From positions 1 through 45,056 of the forward strand of contig JAMPIQ010000014.1 of NCBI GenBank assembly GCA_024699855.1: a DNA stretch of 45,056 nt, in the 5' to 3' direction. Each line of letters starts with the position of its first letter. Within the stretch, counting starts at the first letter, position 1. The stretch is from Aphelenchoides besseyi. Its lineage: Eukaryota; Nematoda; Chromadorea; Rhabditida; Aphelenchoididae. Positions 28,962 through 38,327 of this stretch are shown piece after piece. Both the position numbers and the translations under genes were made by a program. A model generated the notes under the pieces. That model was not told the origin of the DNA, ran no database searches, and worked only from the letters and a program-made list of their open reading frames with translations.

Positions 28962-30306
28962 TTAGTTCAGCTTGGCGCCTTCATAGGTCTTTTCGAAGCG
29001 GCGCAGGCCTGTATTGGCGCGCTCGACGGCCTTGTCGAGTTCAGCCTGGATATCGGCGTTCTGCATGAAGATGGCTTCGAGCGAGGTGGCGACTTCCTTG
29101 CGGATCTGCGTGAAACCGCCGAGGCGGATACCACGGGTATATTCGGAAGGCGGCGTAAAGGTCAGGCTCTCGATGGCCTTTTCGCGGCCCTTATAGGGGG
29201 CCTTGTCGTAAAAACCGTTGGCCTTCATGGCGTCGAAGCCGGTCTTGGTGACCGGGATGTAACCGGTAACGGTCGACCACCACTCAACCATGTCGGGCTG
29301 GGCGATGAAGTTCAGGAATGCGGCAGCGCCCTTGTATTCGGCTTCCGGACGACCGGCCATGACCCACAGCGAAGCGCCGCCGACCAGCGAGTTGTGACGT
29401 TCGGTGCCCTTCCAGATCGGCAGCATGGCGACGTCCCACTTCACGCCTTCCGGCATGGACTTGCCGACGGTGCCGTGGTTGGCGATGGAAGTCATGAACA
29501 TCTGGCAGGTCTGCGAGGTGAAGGCCGGCAGGATATCCATGCCGAGCTGCTTGGTCTTGACGACGAACAGCTTCTCGTCCTGCATCTTCTTGAAGAATTT
29601 CACGTGGTCGACGAACTTGGTCTTGTTGATCGCAAGTTCCGCGTCCAGACCCTGATAACCGTTGGCCTTGGTGGCGATCGGCTGGTTGTGGATGGCGGAG
29701 AACTGCTCCATCAGCATCCATGTGTCGAAGTTAAAGGCGAGCGGGCATTCGAAACCGGCGGCTTTCAGCTTCCTGGAAGCTTCTTCGACCTGTTCCCATG
29801 TGTCGGGCTTGAAGGTGATGCCGGCTTTTTCGAAAGCGTCGACATTGTAATAGAACATCGCGGTCGAAGAATTATAGGGGAAGGAGTTCAATTCACCTGA
29901 AGCCGTGGCGTAATAATTGGCGATGCCGGGGAAATAATTGTTCCAGTCGATCTTGTAGCCATTGTCGGCCATCAGCTTCTTGGCGGGAACGAAAGCCTTG
30001 GACAGCATCATGTCCAGCGTGCCGGCGTCATAAATCTGGGTGATGGCGGGCTGCTTCTTGGCGCGATAGGCGGCAATGGTGTTTCTGCAGGGTGGATTCG
30101 TAATCGTTCTGCGAGGTGCAGACGATCTCGAATTCGGCCTGGGAGTCGTTGAACTTCTTGCAGGTGTCCTGCACGCGGTCGCCGAGATCGCCGGAAAGAC
30201 CGTACCAGAATTCGAACTTGGTCTTTTCTGCCTGGGCGGCGGTGGCGCCGAAGGCGGCGGCGATGGCGACGCCGGCCACGAAGGAAGTCAGAGCGGAAGA
30301 TTTCAT
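28962..30306 (-). CDS. ugpB: UgpB, glycerol-3-phosphate-binding periplasmic protein (frame break at 30082-30084)
   Basis: Exported binding protein of about 447 residues. The signal peptide MKSSALTSFVAGVAIAAAFG ends at AQA before EKTKFEFWYGLSGDLGD. UgpB-specific features include FEFWYGLSG near the mature start and, further on, PYNSSTAMFYYN and SLVGGASLWVM, with a C-terminal FEKTYEGAKLN. A TTT run at 30082-30084 contains one extra base that splits the first 90 residues from the rest. First gene of the ugpBAEC operon, preceded by a possible Pho box. Captures glycerol-3-phosphate and phosphodiesters, as phosphate or carbon source. Confidence 0.88.
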
Positions 30307-30397
30307 GAGTTGAGCCCCGTTGCTGGAATGATGGCCTGCTCGGCAAGGACTTCACGTCCCCGGCACGAAGCCACGGAGGCTCTGCTAACAGCCGTCT

Positions 30398-30415
30398 TTG
30401 ACGGATGGCTTACAG
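30398..30415 (-). promoter_or_regulatory. Possible Pho box upstream of ugpB
   Basis: On the minus strand the sequence reads CTGTAAG-CCAT-CCGTCAA: two 7-nt direct repeats separated by 4 nt, each matching 5 of 7 positions of the PhoB consensus CTGTCAT. It lies about 92 nt before the ugpB start. ugp operons are commonly under PhoB control, so placement is sensible, but the match is only moderate. Confidence 0.35.
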
Positions 30416-30490
30416 TTTGTTGAACGTTTTATGATGACTGGCCGCGCAGCCCATTCTGCGCGGCAAAAAATGGGCGACAAATACAAAAAA

Positions 30491-30534
30491 AAAAACCGGA
30501 ATTTAAGCTGATTTATCAGGGGCTTCCGGTTTTT
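30491..30534 (-). terminator. Bidirectional-looking intrinsic terminator after the VOC gene
   Basis: An 11-bp stem (aaaaaccggaa 30491-30501 with ttccggttttt 30524-30534) has a 22-nt loop and is flanked by A- and T-runs on opposite sides. On the minus strand it lies 39 nt beyond the stop of the VOC gene (30574) and ends in a long U-run, so it terminates that transcript before the ugp promoter. Confidence 0.75.
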
Positions 30535-30573
30535 AGCCTGCCTCGCTACTTGCTGCTGAACAGCTTTCGCCAG

Positions 30574-31047
30574 TCAACCGCGACGTGCAGCCTCGATGGC
30601 GGCGACGTCGATTTTCTTCATGTCCATCATCGCATCGAAGGCGCGTTTGGCCTCCGCGCCGCCGGCGGCCATGGCTTCCATCAGCACGCGCGGCGTGATC
30701 TGCCAGGAAACGCCCCATTTGTCCTTGCACCAGCCGCAGGCGCTTTCCTGCCCGCCATTGCCGACGATGGCGTTCCAGTAACGGTCGGTTTCTTCCTGGT
30801 CTTCGGTCGATATCTGGAACGAGAAAGCCTCGCTCTGCTTGAAAACCGGCCCGCCATTGAGGCCGATGCAGGAAACGCCTGCCACGGTGAACTGCACCGT
30901 CAGCACATCTCCCTTTTTGCCGGAGGGATAGTCGCTCGGCGCATGGTGAACGCCGGTTACCGCACTATCCGGAAAGGTTTCGGCATAAAATCTGGCCGCA
31001 GCCTCGGCATCCTTGTCGTACCAGATACAGATCGTGTTCTTTTCCAT
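30574..31047 (-). CDS. VOC-superfamily protein, PhnB/3-demethylubiquinone methyltransferase-like
   Basis: A 157-residue protein with two beta-alpha-beta-beta-beta units of the glyoxalase/bleomycin-resistance fold. Blocks typical of the PhnB-like group: ICIWYDKDAEAAARFYAETF at the N-terminus, VQFTVAGVSCIGLNGGP, WGVSWQITPRVLMEAM, and AKRAFDAMMDMKKIDVAAIE at the C-terminus. The frame opens at 31209, but the start at 31047 has GGGAGGAG upstream. The group name refers to homology only; catalytic activity is unproven for most members. It stands alone, divergent from the chemoreceptor. Confidence 0.88.
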   Translation of the reverse strand: MEKNTICIWYDKDAEAAARFYAETFPDSAVTGVHHAPSDYPSGKKGDVLTVQFTVAGVSCIGLNGGPVFKQSEAFSFQISTEDQEETDRYWNAIVGNGGQESACGWCKDKWGVSWQITPRVLMEAMAAGGAEAKRAFDAMMDMKKIDVAAIEAARRG

Positions 31048-31236
31048 TTGTGTGCTCCTCCCAAATTGAAATCGTCGTCGCGCCGGCGCGGAAATTCGCC
31101 GGCCATCGCCGGTTCCCCATTCGGTATAGAATGCGACCATGCGCCGAACGTTCCCAAAAAAAGGCGGCGAGAAAAAACCGGCAGGCAACACATTGCACGG
31201 TATCTGCAACTTCAGATGATGAACATCAACTTTATC

Positions 31237-31253
31237 CTTAAATATTATTTAAG
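31237..31253. promoter_or_regulatory. 17-bp perfect palindrome in the VOC/chemoreceptor gap
   Basis: CTTAAATATTATTTAAG: two 8-bp arms (CTTAAATA and TATTTAAG) around one central T. It lies 68 nt upstream of the chemoreceptor start and 190 nt upstream of the VOC start, within an AT-rich stretch. It could be a regulator-binding site for the chemoreceptor gene; no regulator can be named. Confidence 0.4.
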
Positions 31254-31320
31254 AATGTAATCATAATGTTCACGAATGATTTTTGAATAGGAATCATCCC
31301 TTTCCATCGGAGAAACGCGC

Positions 31321-33105
31321 GTGAGTATTCTTGATCGTGGTGCCAATGCTTTTGCGGTTCTCGCCGCGCTTTCCAAGTCACAGGCCATCATTGAATTCGA
31401 CCTTTCGGGAAAAATTCTCAACGCCAACGAAAATTTCTGTCGGGCGCTCGGTTATGAGCTTTCGGAAATCGTCGGCAGGCACCACAGCATGTTCGTGGAG
31501 CCTGCGGTCGTGTCCTCGCAGGATTACAAGGCCTTCTGGTCCAAGCTCTCGGCCGGCCAGTTCGATCAGCGGCAATATAAGCGCATCGGCAAGGGCGGCC
31601 GTGAAGTCTGGATCGAGGCGTCCTACAATCCGGTGTTTCGTCGCGGCAAGCCGGTGAAGGTGGTCAAGATCGCCACCGATATTACCGACCGCAAGCTGAA
31701 GGCGGCGGAAGATGCGGGCAAGATCGACGCCCTGTCACGGGCGCAGGCCATCATCGAATTCTCCCCGAACGGCGAGGTTTTGACCGCAAACGAGAATTTT
31801 CTGGCCGCGCTCGGTTATTCGCTGGCGGAAGTGCAGGGCAGGCACCATTCCATGTTCTGCGAACCGGCCTATACGCAGTCGTCGCAATATAAGCAGTTCT
31901 GGGAAAGGCTGGCCGGCGGCGATCTCGTGGCGGATGAGTTCATGCGGCTTGGCAAGGGCGGCCGCAAGGTCTTCATTCAGGCGTCCTATAACCCGATCTT
32001 CGATCTCAACGGCAAGGTGTCCAAGGTCGTCAAATTCGCGACCGACGTGACCGGCCGCGTCGAAAATGTCGAAAAGCTGGCGCAATGTCTCACCGATCTG
32101 GCCGAGGGCGATCTTGCCCAGAGCATCGAGAAACCCTTCATTCCCTCGCTTGAAAGATTGCGCACGGATTTCAACGCGGCTTCGGAAAAGCTGAAAAGGG
32201 CCATGACGCTGGTGTCTGAAAATGCCGGCGCCATTTCTTCCGGTTCCAACGAGATCAGGTCCGCTGCCGACGATCTCGCCAGACGCACGGAGCAGCAGGC
32301 CGCCTCCATCGAGGAAACGGCAGCCGCGCTCGAAGAAATCACCACCGCCGTCAACGATTCGAGCCGCCGCGCCGAAGAGGCCGGCAAGATCGTCGCCCGT
32401 GCCCGTGACCATGCGGAACATTCGGGCCAGGTGGTGCGCGATGCGATCGGCGCCATGGACCAGATCGAAAAATCATCACGCGAGATTTCCAACATTATCG
32501 GCGTGATCGACGAAATCGCCTTCCAGACCAATCTTCTGGCATTGAATGCAGGCGTGGAAGCCGCGCGCGCGGGTGAAGCGGGCAAAGGTTTTGCCGTGGT
32601 TGCGCAGGAGGTTCGCGAACTCGCGCAGCGTTCCGCAACGGCCGCCAAGGAAATCAAGAGCCTGATCAATGCCTCCGGCGCGCAGGTGGAAAACGGCGTT
32701 GGCCTCGTCACCCGGGCGGGTTCGGCCCTGCAGGAAATCGCCGAGCAGGTGCGGGATATCAACACCAATGTCGTGGCGATTGTCGATGCCGCGCGCGAAC
32801 AGTCCACGGCGCTCGCGGAAATCAATCAGGCGGTCAACACCGTCGATCAGGGCACCCAGCAGAACGCCGCCATGGTCGAGGAGCAGACCGCCGCAAGCCA
32901 CAGCCTTGCGCGGGAAGCGGCGGCCCTGTTCGAACTTCTCGGGCAATTCCGGTTCGAGGACATGGCCCGATCCTCCGCCTCAGCGCGCAGCGGCTTCGAG
33001 CAGCAATCCACGCCGGTGAACTCGCATCGCAGCGCACCCCGCCCGCTTGCGGCGCGTGGTTCCGCTGCGGTTGCCGTCAAGCATGAGGAGTGGCAGGACT
33101 TTTAG
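31321..33105 (+). CDS. Soluble methyl-accepting chemotaxis protein with two PAS domains
   Basis: A 594-residue receptor with no membrane helix, so cytoplasmic. Two tandem PAS domains (about residues 8-125 and 130-250) share the same pattern, [20 protein letters not shown] with GRHHSMF, and probably sense redox or energy state through a cofactor or ligand. A HAMP-like linker ([17 protein letters not shown]) precedes the long signalling coiled coil. Its hairpin tip ([39 protein letters not shown]) contacts CheA/CheW. The protein ends EEWQDF, fitting the C-terminal xWxxF pentapeptide that tethers CheR/CheB. The start is GTG at 31321 with ggag upstream; no nearby in-frame ATG exists. No other chemotaxis gene is adjacent. 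Confidence 0.93.
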   Translation: MSILDRGANAFAVLAALSKSQAIIEFDLSGKILNANENFCRALGYELSEIVGRHHSMFVEPAVVSSQDYKAFWSKLSAGQFDQRQYKRIGKGGREVWIEASYNPVFRRGKPVKVVKIATDITDRKLKAAEDAGKIDALSRAQAIIEFSPNGEVLTANENFLAALGYSLAEVQGRHHSMFCEPAYTQSSQYKQFWERLAGGDLVADEFMRLGKGGRKVFIQASYNPIFDLNGKVSKVVKFATDVTGRVENVEKLAQCLTDLAEGDLAQSIEKPFIPSLERLRTDFNAASEKLKRAMTLVSENAGAISSGSNEIRSAADDLARRTEQQAASIEETAAALEEITTAVNDSSRRAEEAGKIVARARDHAEHSGQVVRDAIGAMDQIEKSSREISNIIGVIDEIAFQTNLLALNAGVEAARAGEAGKGFAVVAQEVRELAQRSATAAKEIKSLINASGAQVENGVGLVTRAGSALQEIAEQVRDINTNVVAIVDAAREQSTALAEINQAVNTVDQGTQQNAAMVEEQTAASHSLAREAAALFELLGQFRFEDMARSSASARSGFEQQSTPVNSHRSAPRPLAARGSAAVAVKHEEWQDF

Positions 33106-33431
33106 GGTGAGGCCTCAGCAAGCCGAGCCAATCACGCCAACGTCATCCTCGGGCTTGTCCCGAGGATCTGCAACGTATTGATTTTATTCGACATGATCAG
33201 ATCCTCGGCACAGGGCCGAGGATGACGTCGAGAGAAAAGTTGACCCTTCATTATTGACTTGAAAGGGGCTGCCCGCCGTCCGCGCCCCATCCGATCACGC
33301 CAGTCCATTCGATGTTCGATACGTGATGACAAGCCGGAAAGCTGGGCATATCTTCCGGTTTGGCCGATAATCGGCACATCGTGTCTGGAGTTTTCGGGGG
33401 CTTTCGCTTGGCAGGGATATCGACAAGCCGC
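33106..33431. other. Intergenic region, no gene seen apart from the palindromic repeat
   Basis: This 326-nt gap holds the palindromic repeat at 33140-33228. The remainder (33240-33431) shows no convincing reading frame. It should contain the promoter of the transglycosylase gene; I cannot assign -35/-10 boxes with confidence. Confidence 0.4.
33140..33228. repeat. Palindromic intergenic repeat (REP-like), copy 1
   Basis: Outer arms acgtcatcctcgg (33140-33152) and ccgaggatgacgt (33216-33228) are exact reverse complements. Each arm also starts its own small hairpin: cctcggg-cttgt-cccgagg (33148-33166) and cctcgg-cacaggg-ccgagg (33203-33221). A related copy lies at 39688-39773. Elements with the core GTCATCCTCGGG are abundant between genes in alphaproteobacteria. 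It sits directly after the chemoreceptor stop and may serve as its 3' end. Confidence 0.75.
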
Positions 33432-34390
33432 ATGGCTCTTGCCCTGTGTCTGCTGACCGCAGCCTTCGGCGCGGCGCAAGCCGAAGAGCCCGCCGGGAAA
33501 AAAGCCGCCTGCGCCTATAGCCATGATGTCGCGCCGGACCTGTGCATCAATGCAGGCAGTTACAATAATGATCTTTGCCATGCCATTGAGGTGCTCGCCG
33601 CCCCGCCATGCCGTTCCGCCGGATTATTTCGCCCGGCTGATCTGGCGGGAAAGCCTGTTCCGGCCCAATGCGGTCAGTCCGAAGGGGGCGGAGGGCATCG
33701 CCCAGTTCATGCCGGGAACGGCCCGGTTGCGCGGTCTCGAAGACAGTTTCAACATCATCGCCGCGCTTGAGGCGTCTTCCCGATATCTCTCCGAATTGAA
33801 CGTGCAGTTCGGCAATTTCGGCCTTGCCGCCGCAGCTTACAATGCGGGGGAGGCGGGCTTGCGGAACTTCATCGCCAACGGCCGCCTGCCCACCGAAACC
33901 CGCGATTATGTGTTTGCGATAACCGGTTATCCGGTGGAGACATGGAAGGACAATCCGCCGGAAAAGGCGGCGCCGGCGCTGGATGACAACCGTTCCTTCC
34001 TCGATGCCTGCGTGCGTCTCGCCGACACCCGCACCATGAACGATCCCGTTCTCATTGCATCGGCCGACTGGGCGCCATGGGGCGTGCAGCTTGCGGCGCA
34101 TTATAATCCGTCCGTGGCGAACCGGCTTTTCACCCGGGCGATCCTGCAGCTTTCGGAGCCGCTGAATGCCGAGCGGGCTTTGATCGTGCGCCAGCGGGGC
34201 GGAAATTTCGGTTCGCGGCCGCGTTATGCCGCCCGCATCGGCCGGGAAACCAGAGCCGAAGCCAATGCGCTTTTGTGGCGATATCCGGCTCGCGGGCGTT
34301 TCCCTGCACCGTGTTCCGCAACAGGTGAAAACGGCGCGCGCCGAGCCGGTAAATCGTCCTTTCGCGACAGGGCTGATCATAACAAGTTGA
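33432..34390 (+). CDS. Lytic transglycosylase, SLT type (two frame breaks)
   Basis: Periplasmic peptidoglycan-cleaving enzyme, about 318 residues. Signal peptide at residues 1-19 (MALALCLLTAAFGAAQAEE). The catalytic SLT domain has the Glu in ARLIWRESLFRPNAVSPKGA, then GIAQFMPGTARLRGL and NFGLAAAAYNAGEAGLRNF. A C-terminal extension (SRPRYAARIGRETRAEANAL) resembles a SPOR-like tail seen in rhizobial homologues. Breaks: one extra C in CCCC at 33601-33604, and one extra T in the TTTT run at about 34271-34274. After correction the protein ends FATGLIITS at 34390 rather than at the later stop at 34428. The start at 33432 gives a clean signal peptide but has a weak ribosome-binding site; in-frame GTG (33380) or TTG (33360) are alternatives. 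Confidence 0.83.
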
Positions 34391-34502
34391 TCGGCTTTGC
34401 GGCCGTTCCATCTTTCCGTGCAAAATGATCGTGCCTAGATTTGCCCCCGGACGCCGGCCGAGAATCGGGGGCCGCTGACGTTTTGTAAGGAATGATCTGG
34501 AA

Positions 34503-34916
34503 ATGAGATGGCTTGAAAGAGGATGTCTGGCGGCCGTGCTGGTCGTCGTTGCGGCGTGCACCAGCGCCGGCGAGACGGAGATTTCCCGCACTGTCGCCGG
34601 TTTCGTCGGGCAACCGCGCGAGGCCGCAATCGCCCGGCTTGGCCGCCCGAACAAGGTCATCATCGAAAACGGCGAAACCGAATCCTACTGGCTGAAAGTC
34701 GATAGGGAGACCTATGCCGGCCTCAGCAACAGGCGCGAAGTCAAGACCGTAGACGGGCAGCCGCAGGTCTCGGAAACCGAGGGCATGAAGATCAAGGAGC
34801 AACGCCGCGACTGCATCGTCAAGATAACCGCAGATGCCGCCTCCATCATCAGGACGAGCGAGATCATCGGCAATCCGGCCAATTGCGAGAACCTTCTCGA
34901 CAGCCAGGCCTCCTGA
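34503..34916 (+). CDS. Small putative lipoprotein, unknown function
   Basis: A 137-residue protein with a lipoprotein signal: positively charged MRWLERG, hydrophobic LAAVLVVVAA, then the lipobox Cys at residue 19 (VVAACTSAG). The mature part begins ETEISRTVAGFVGQPREAAIARLGRPNKV, which recalls the first helices of SmpA/BamE-like lipoproteins, but the similarity is weak. Two further Cys occur near the C-terminus (DCIVKI, NCENLL) and could form a disulfide. Probably anchored to the inner or outer membrane. It sits alone between the transglycosylase and a convergent gene. Confidence 0.75.
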   Translation: MRWLERGCLAAVLVVVAACTSAGETEISRTVAGFVGQPREAAIARLGRPNKVIIENGETESYWLKVDRETYAGLSNRREVKTVDGQPQVSETEGMKIKEQRRDCIVKITADAASIIRTSEIIGNPANCENLLDSQAS

Positions 34917-34952
34917 GGAACTGCTGGCGCGGCCGCTCCGCTTGCCGAAGCC

Positions 34953-35855
34953 TCAAAGCTCCATCTTGATCGTCAGCATATATTCGGTGCCCTTCGCCCG
35001 GTCGCGCGTGCGGGAGACTTCGAGCGTGACCTTATCCATCTTGTGCCCAAGGGTTTCCTTGATCGTTCCTCCCGGCGTATCCTCGCGCCGGAACGCGGTG
35101 TCGCCGTAACCGACGCCGATTTTGCGGGTAATGGCGTTTTCCGTGTAGGTTCTTCCGAACATGGCGGAAGCCTGGCCGCTGCGCACCGTCGTTTCGAAAC
35201 CGCGGGATTCGAGGTCGCGATAGGCCGAGGCGGCAATCGAATTGTCCGAGGTGCTATAGCTGCCGCCGACGCTTATTCTGGCGAGGCGATGGCCGTCATG
35301 TTCCAGGGAAAAATTGCCATCCGCCGAAGGTCCGAAACGACCGCCGTTCATGGCATCCTTATAGGTGAAGCGGAAGCGGCCGCTGCGTGCGTCCACCTGA
35401 TAATTATAGGAGGCGTCGCCGCTGCGGATCTGGATGCCCGGCGCCGGCTCGCTGCCGAGAATCGGCGATACCTTGTCCGCAAACTGGAACAGGGGTTTGG
35501 TGACCTCTTCGAATTCCGACTTCGACAATGCCAGCGGCTTGCCATCCGGGTCGAACTTCCCGACCGCCAGGCACGGGCGCTGGTTGATGATGCTCTTCAG
35601 GGCAAAGACCGTGCAATTGTCGCTTGTCGTGCCGGCAATCGCGGCGTGCACGGAATTGCGCAGGGTGTAACTGCCGCAGCAGGAGAAGGCCTCGTTGTCG
35701 AGGCTCGCATCGCGCGTATAGCCCGTAAAGACAATGCCGCTTGCCCCGTTGGTAAGGCCTGCATTGGCGAAATGCGGCCCGCTTTGCAGCGGAAACAGCT
35801 TCAGCCGGCTCTGGTCAGCGAGCGTTTTCGGGTTGGAAGGCGATGGAAGCGGCAT
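34953..35855 (-). CDS. Hypothetical 300-residue protein
   Basis: I do not recognise this protein. It starts MPLPSPSNPKTLADQSRLKL, after a good ribosome-binding site (AGGAGAG), and has no signal peptide. A Cys-Cys pair (AFSCCGSYTLRN) lies near residue 62, and DNCTVFALKSII shortly after. The C-terminal half is rich in beta-type repeats with alternating polar residues (FSLEHDGHRLARISVGGSYS, KVTLEVSRTRDRAKG). The same frame stays open far upstream, to 36692, but that part lies opposite the exonuclease gene and lacks coding character. It is divergent from the exonuclease gene and convergent with the lipoprotein gene. Confidence 0.65.
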   Translation of the reverse strand: MPLPSPSNPKTLADQSRLKLFPLQSGPHFANAGLTNGASGIVFTGYTRDASLDNEAFSCCGSYTLRNSVHAAIAGTTSDNCTVFALKSIINQRPCLAVGKFDPDGKPLALSKSEFEEVTKPLFQFADKVSPILGSEPAPGIQIRSGDASYNYQVDARSGRFRFTYKDAMNGGRFGPSADGNFSLEHDGHRLARISVGGSYSTSDNSIAASAYRDLESRGFETTVRSGQASAMFGRTYTENAITRKIGVGYGDTAFRREDTPGGTIKETLGHKMDKVTLEVSRTRDRAKGTEYMLTIKMEL

Positions 35856-36047
35856 TCTTCTTCTCTCCTGAAACACGGGAACGGTGCGCTTTTTTTTACC
35901 ATCGTAAATTGAAGCCGCAACCCTTAACTGTACCCCGTGAGATATGCCGTTTCTGTGGATGAGAGCGACCGCTGTTGTTACTGTGAGCCTGTGCGCATAT
36001 GCTGGAATACTCAATCTTGATTTCCGGGCAAGGCGGACAGGCGCATA

Positions 36048-37028
36048 ATGACCTCCCAGTTGGATTTTTTCGCACCCGCGGCAGCGCGGCTTCCGCAGGG
36101 TGAACGAGGGCGAAAAGCGGGTGGTCGCGAAACGGCCCAAAAGACCGGTACGGACGATGAGGCCCTTGCCGCATATCTTCAATCCACCGGCAATTATCGT
36201 GTCCTGCGCCGGCTGCAACCGCGCGCGGTCGTCGATCGGCCAAGGCCGGAATTTGCCCGTCAGGGTGTGATCCTCGATACGGAAACGACGGGTCTCGACC
36301 ATCGCACCGATGAGATCATCGAAATCGGCGTCATCACCTTCACATTCGACGATAACGGCACAATCGGCGATGTCACCGGCATTTATGGCGGGTTGCGGCA
36401 GCCAGGTATCGCCATTCCCGAAGAAATCACCCGCCTGACCGGGATCACCGATGAGATGGTCGCGGGACAGTCGATAGACATGGACCGGCTGACCTCCCTC
36501 GTTGCCCATGCCGATCTGATCATCGCCCACAATGCCGGTTTCGACCGTCCCTTTTGCGAGGCCTTCTCGCCGATCTTCCGCGACAAGGCATGGGCCTGCT
36601 CCGTTTCGGAAATAGACTGGCGCACGCGTGGTTTCGAGGGCAACAAGCTCGGTTATCTGATCGGCCAATCCGGCTATTTCCACGATGGCCATCGCGCGGT
36701 GGACGATTGTTTCGCGCTGCTGGAAGTGCTGGAGCAGACGCGCCCCGGCCAGAGCAGCACGCCCTTTGCCGAACTTGATGAGGCAAGCCGGCGTTCAAGG
36801 GTGCGCCTCTACGCGGAAAACAGCCCGTTCGACATGAAGGATCATCTGAAAAAGCGCGGCTATCGCTGGTCGGACGGCTCCGATGGCCGGCCGAAATCCT
36901 GGTGGGTGGAGCTGCCGGAGGAAAAGCTCGAAGAGGAGCTGCATTTCCTGCGGACCGAAATCTACCGCTGGGACGCCGATCCGACGGTCAAATATCTCAC
37001 CGCTTTCGACCGGTTCAGGGCCGGGTGA
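36048..37028 (+). CDS. DEDDh-family 3'-5' exonuclease (DnaQ-like)
   Basis: A 326-residue nuclease with all three Exo motifs. Exo I VILDTETTGLDHRTDEIIEI (Asp and Glu metal ligands, about residue 76), Exo II LIIAHNAGFDRPF (Asp), and Exo III HRAVDDCFALLEVLEQ (His and Asp). These mark the DEDDh class, as in DNA polymerase III epsilon. An N-terminal extension of about 70 residues (MTSQLDFFAPAAARL onward) and a C-terminal segment (LKKRGYRWSDGSDGRPKSWW) lie outside the core. The tail resembles that of rhizobial 3'-5' exonuclease homologues. It is not the replicative epsilon locus by context and is more likely a repair or accessory exonuclease. Ribosome-binding site weak. Confidence 0.9.
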   Translation: MTSQLDFFAPAAARLPQGERGRKAGGRETAQKTGTDDEALAAYLQSTGNYRVLRRLQPRAVVDRPRPEFARQGVILDTETTGLDHRTDEIIEIGVITFTFDDNGTIGDVTGIYGGLRQPGIAIPEEITRLTGITDEMVAGQSIDMDRLTSLVAHADLIIAHNAGFDRPFCEAFSPIFRDKAWACSVSEIDWRTRGFEGNKLGYLIGQSGYFHDGHRAVDDCFALLEVLEQTRPGQSSTPFAELDEASRRSRVRLYAENSPFDMKDHLKKRGYRWSDGSDGRPKSWWVELPEEKLEEELHFLRTEIYRWDADPTVKYLTAFDRFRAG

Positions 37029-37211
37029 AGCGCGGGGCATTTTGGGCTTTCAGATTGCATACAATTTCTGCAATGAATCGAAAACAATCGCTGTAAAATT
37101 GGGCAGGTCCGCGCACGGGTCTCCGAAGCGCAAAAAAAATATCATTTTACATCAATGGTTAAGCCGATTGGCACGCCTCCTGCATGACAAAGACGTCGCA
37201 GGAGAGTGTTT

Positions 37212-38297
37212 ATGAGCAAAGCCGCAGCAATCGACATCGCGTCCGTATCCAAGATTTACGGCAACACCACCGCCGTGCATGCGATAAGCCTCAAGATTCC
37301 CGCCGGGAGCTATTGCTGCCTGCTTGGCCCGTCGGGCTGCGGCAAGACCTCGACATTGCGGATGATTGCCGGCCACGAAAGCATCTCCAGCGGCGATGTC
37401 CGGCTCGGCAATACAGTCGTCACCGATCTGCCGCCCGCCCGGCGCGGCACGGCGATGATGTTCCAGTCCTATGCGCTGTTTCCGCATCTCGATCTCGTCG
37501 ACAATGTCGCCTTCAGCCTCAAGATGAAGGGCGTGGACAAGGAAACCCGCCGGGCGAAGGCGCTCGAAATGCTGCGGCTGATGCAGCTGGAACCCTATGC
37601 CAGCCGCCGGCCCGCCCAGCTTTCCGGCGGGCAGCAGCAGCGCGTGGCGCTGGCGCGTGCGCTGATTACCGATCCCGAGGCGCTGCTGCTGGACGAGCCG
37701 CTTTCGGCGCTCGATCCGTTTCTCAAGATCCGCATGCGCGCCGAGCTGAAGAAGCTTCAGACCTCGCTCGGCATCACCTTCGTCCACGTCACCCACAGCC
37801 AGGAAGAGGCCATGGCGCTGGCCGATATCATCGTCGTCATGAATGACGGCCGCATCGAACAGGCCGCCACCCCGCGCGAGGTGTTCGAGCGTCCCGCCAC
37901 CGCCTTCGTTGCCCGCTTCATGGGCGACCACAATGTCATTTCCGGGCGTTACCGGGAAAAAACGGATGATTTCGTCACGCTCGAAGTGGCGGGCGGCGGC
38001 ACTTTTACGGCAAGCGGCGTCGCCCCGGATGACGGCGCGGTCGATATCGCCGTGCGCACCGACCGCGTCCGCGTCGGGGAGGCGCAGCAGCCGGGCCTCG
38101 GTTTCACCGGCATCGTCTCGAATGTCGAATATCGCGGCGCAAGCGTGAAGATCGCCGTCACCGGCGCGGGCATCGAGGATTTCAACGTCATCCTCAGCGA
38201 TGCCGCCTTCTTCGAAAATCCGGTCAGGACCGGCGACGCCATACCGCTTTCATGGAATGCGGCCGATGCCATCGTGCTCGGCCGGGTAGAGAAGTGA
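37212..38297 (+). CDS. Pot-type ABC transporter ATP-binding protein
   Basis: Intact 361-residue ATPase of the spermidine/putrescine (PotA) family. Walker A GPSGCGKTST (about residue 39), Q-loop FQSYALFPHL, signature LSGGQQQRVALARALI, Walker B ALLLDEPLSALDP, H-loop VTHSQEEAMALAD, and a C-terminal TOBE domain. The start at 37212 has CAGGAG upstream; a GTG at 37206 in the same frame is an alternative. First gene of an operon with a binding protein, two permeases and an Asp/Glu/hydantoin racemase. The cargo is probably a polyamine-like, amino-acid-like or ureido compound; the racemase suggests the last. Confidence 0.9.
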   Translation: MSKAAAIDIASVSKIYGNTTAVHAISLKIPAGSYCCLLGPSGCGKTSTLRMIAGHESISSGDVRLGNTVVTDLPPARRGTAMMFQSYALFPHLDLVDNVAFSLKMKGVDKETRRAKALEMLRLMQLEPYASRRPAQLSGGQQQRVALARALITDPEALLLDEPLSALDPFLKIRMRAELKKLQTSLGITFVHVTHSQEEAMALADIIVVMNDGRIEQAATPREVFERPATAFVARFMGDHNVISGRYREKTDDFVTLEVAGGGTFTASGVAPDDGAVDIAVRTDRVRVGEAQQPGLGFTGIVSNVEYRGASVKIAVTGAGIEDFNVILSDAAFFENPVRTGDAIPLSWNAADAIVLGRVEK

Positions 38298-38327
38298 CCC
38301 CAAAAATAACCAGAGGAGAACTTTGAA

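Noticed and set aside
35856..36692. Long minus-strand frame continuing upstream of the 300-residue protein
   Set aside because: It lies opposite the DEDDh exonuclease gene, which has all three catalytic motifs. The frame has no ribosome-binding site at its ATG and no recognisable protein; the real start is at 35855.
37029..37211. Possible riboswitch upstream of the Pot-type operon
   Set aside because: The 183-nt gap shows no conserved riboswitch core that I can recognise and no strong stem-loop before the start codon.
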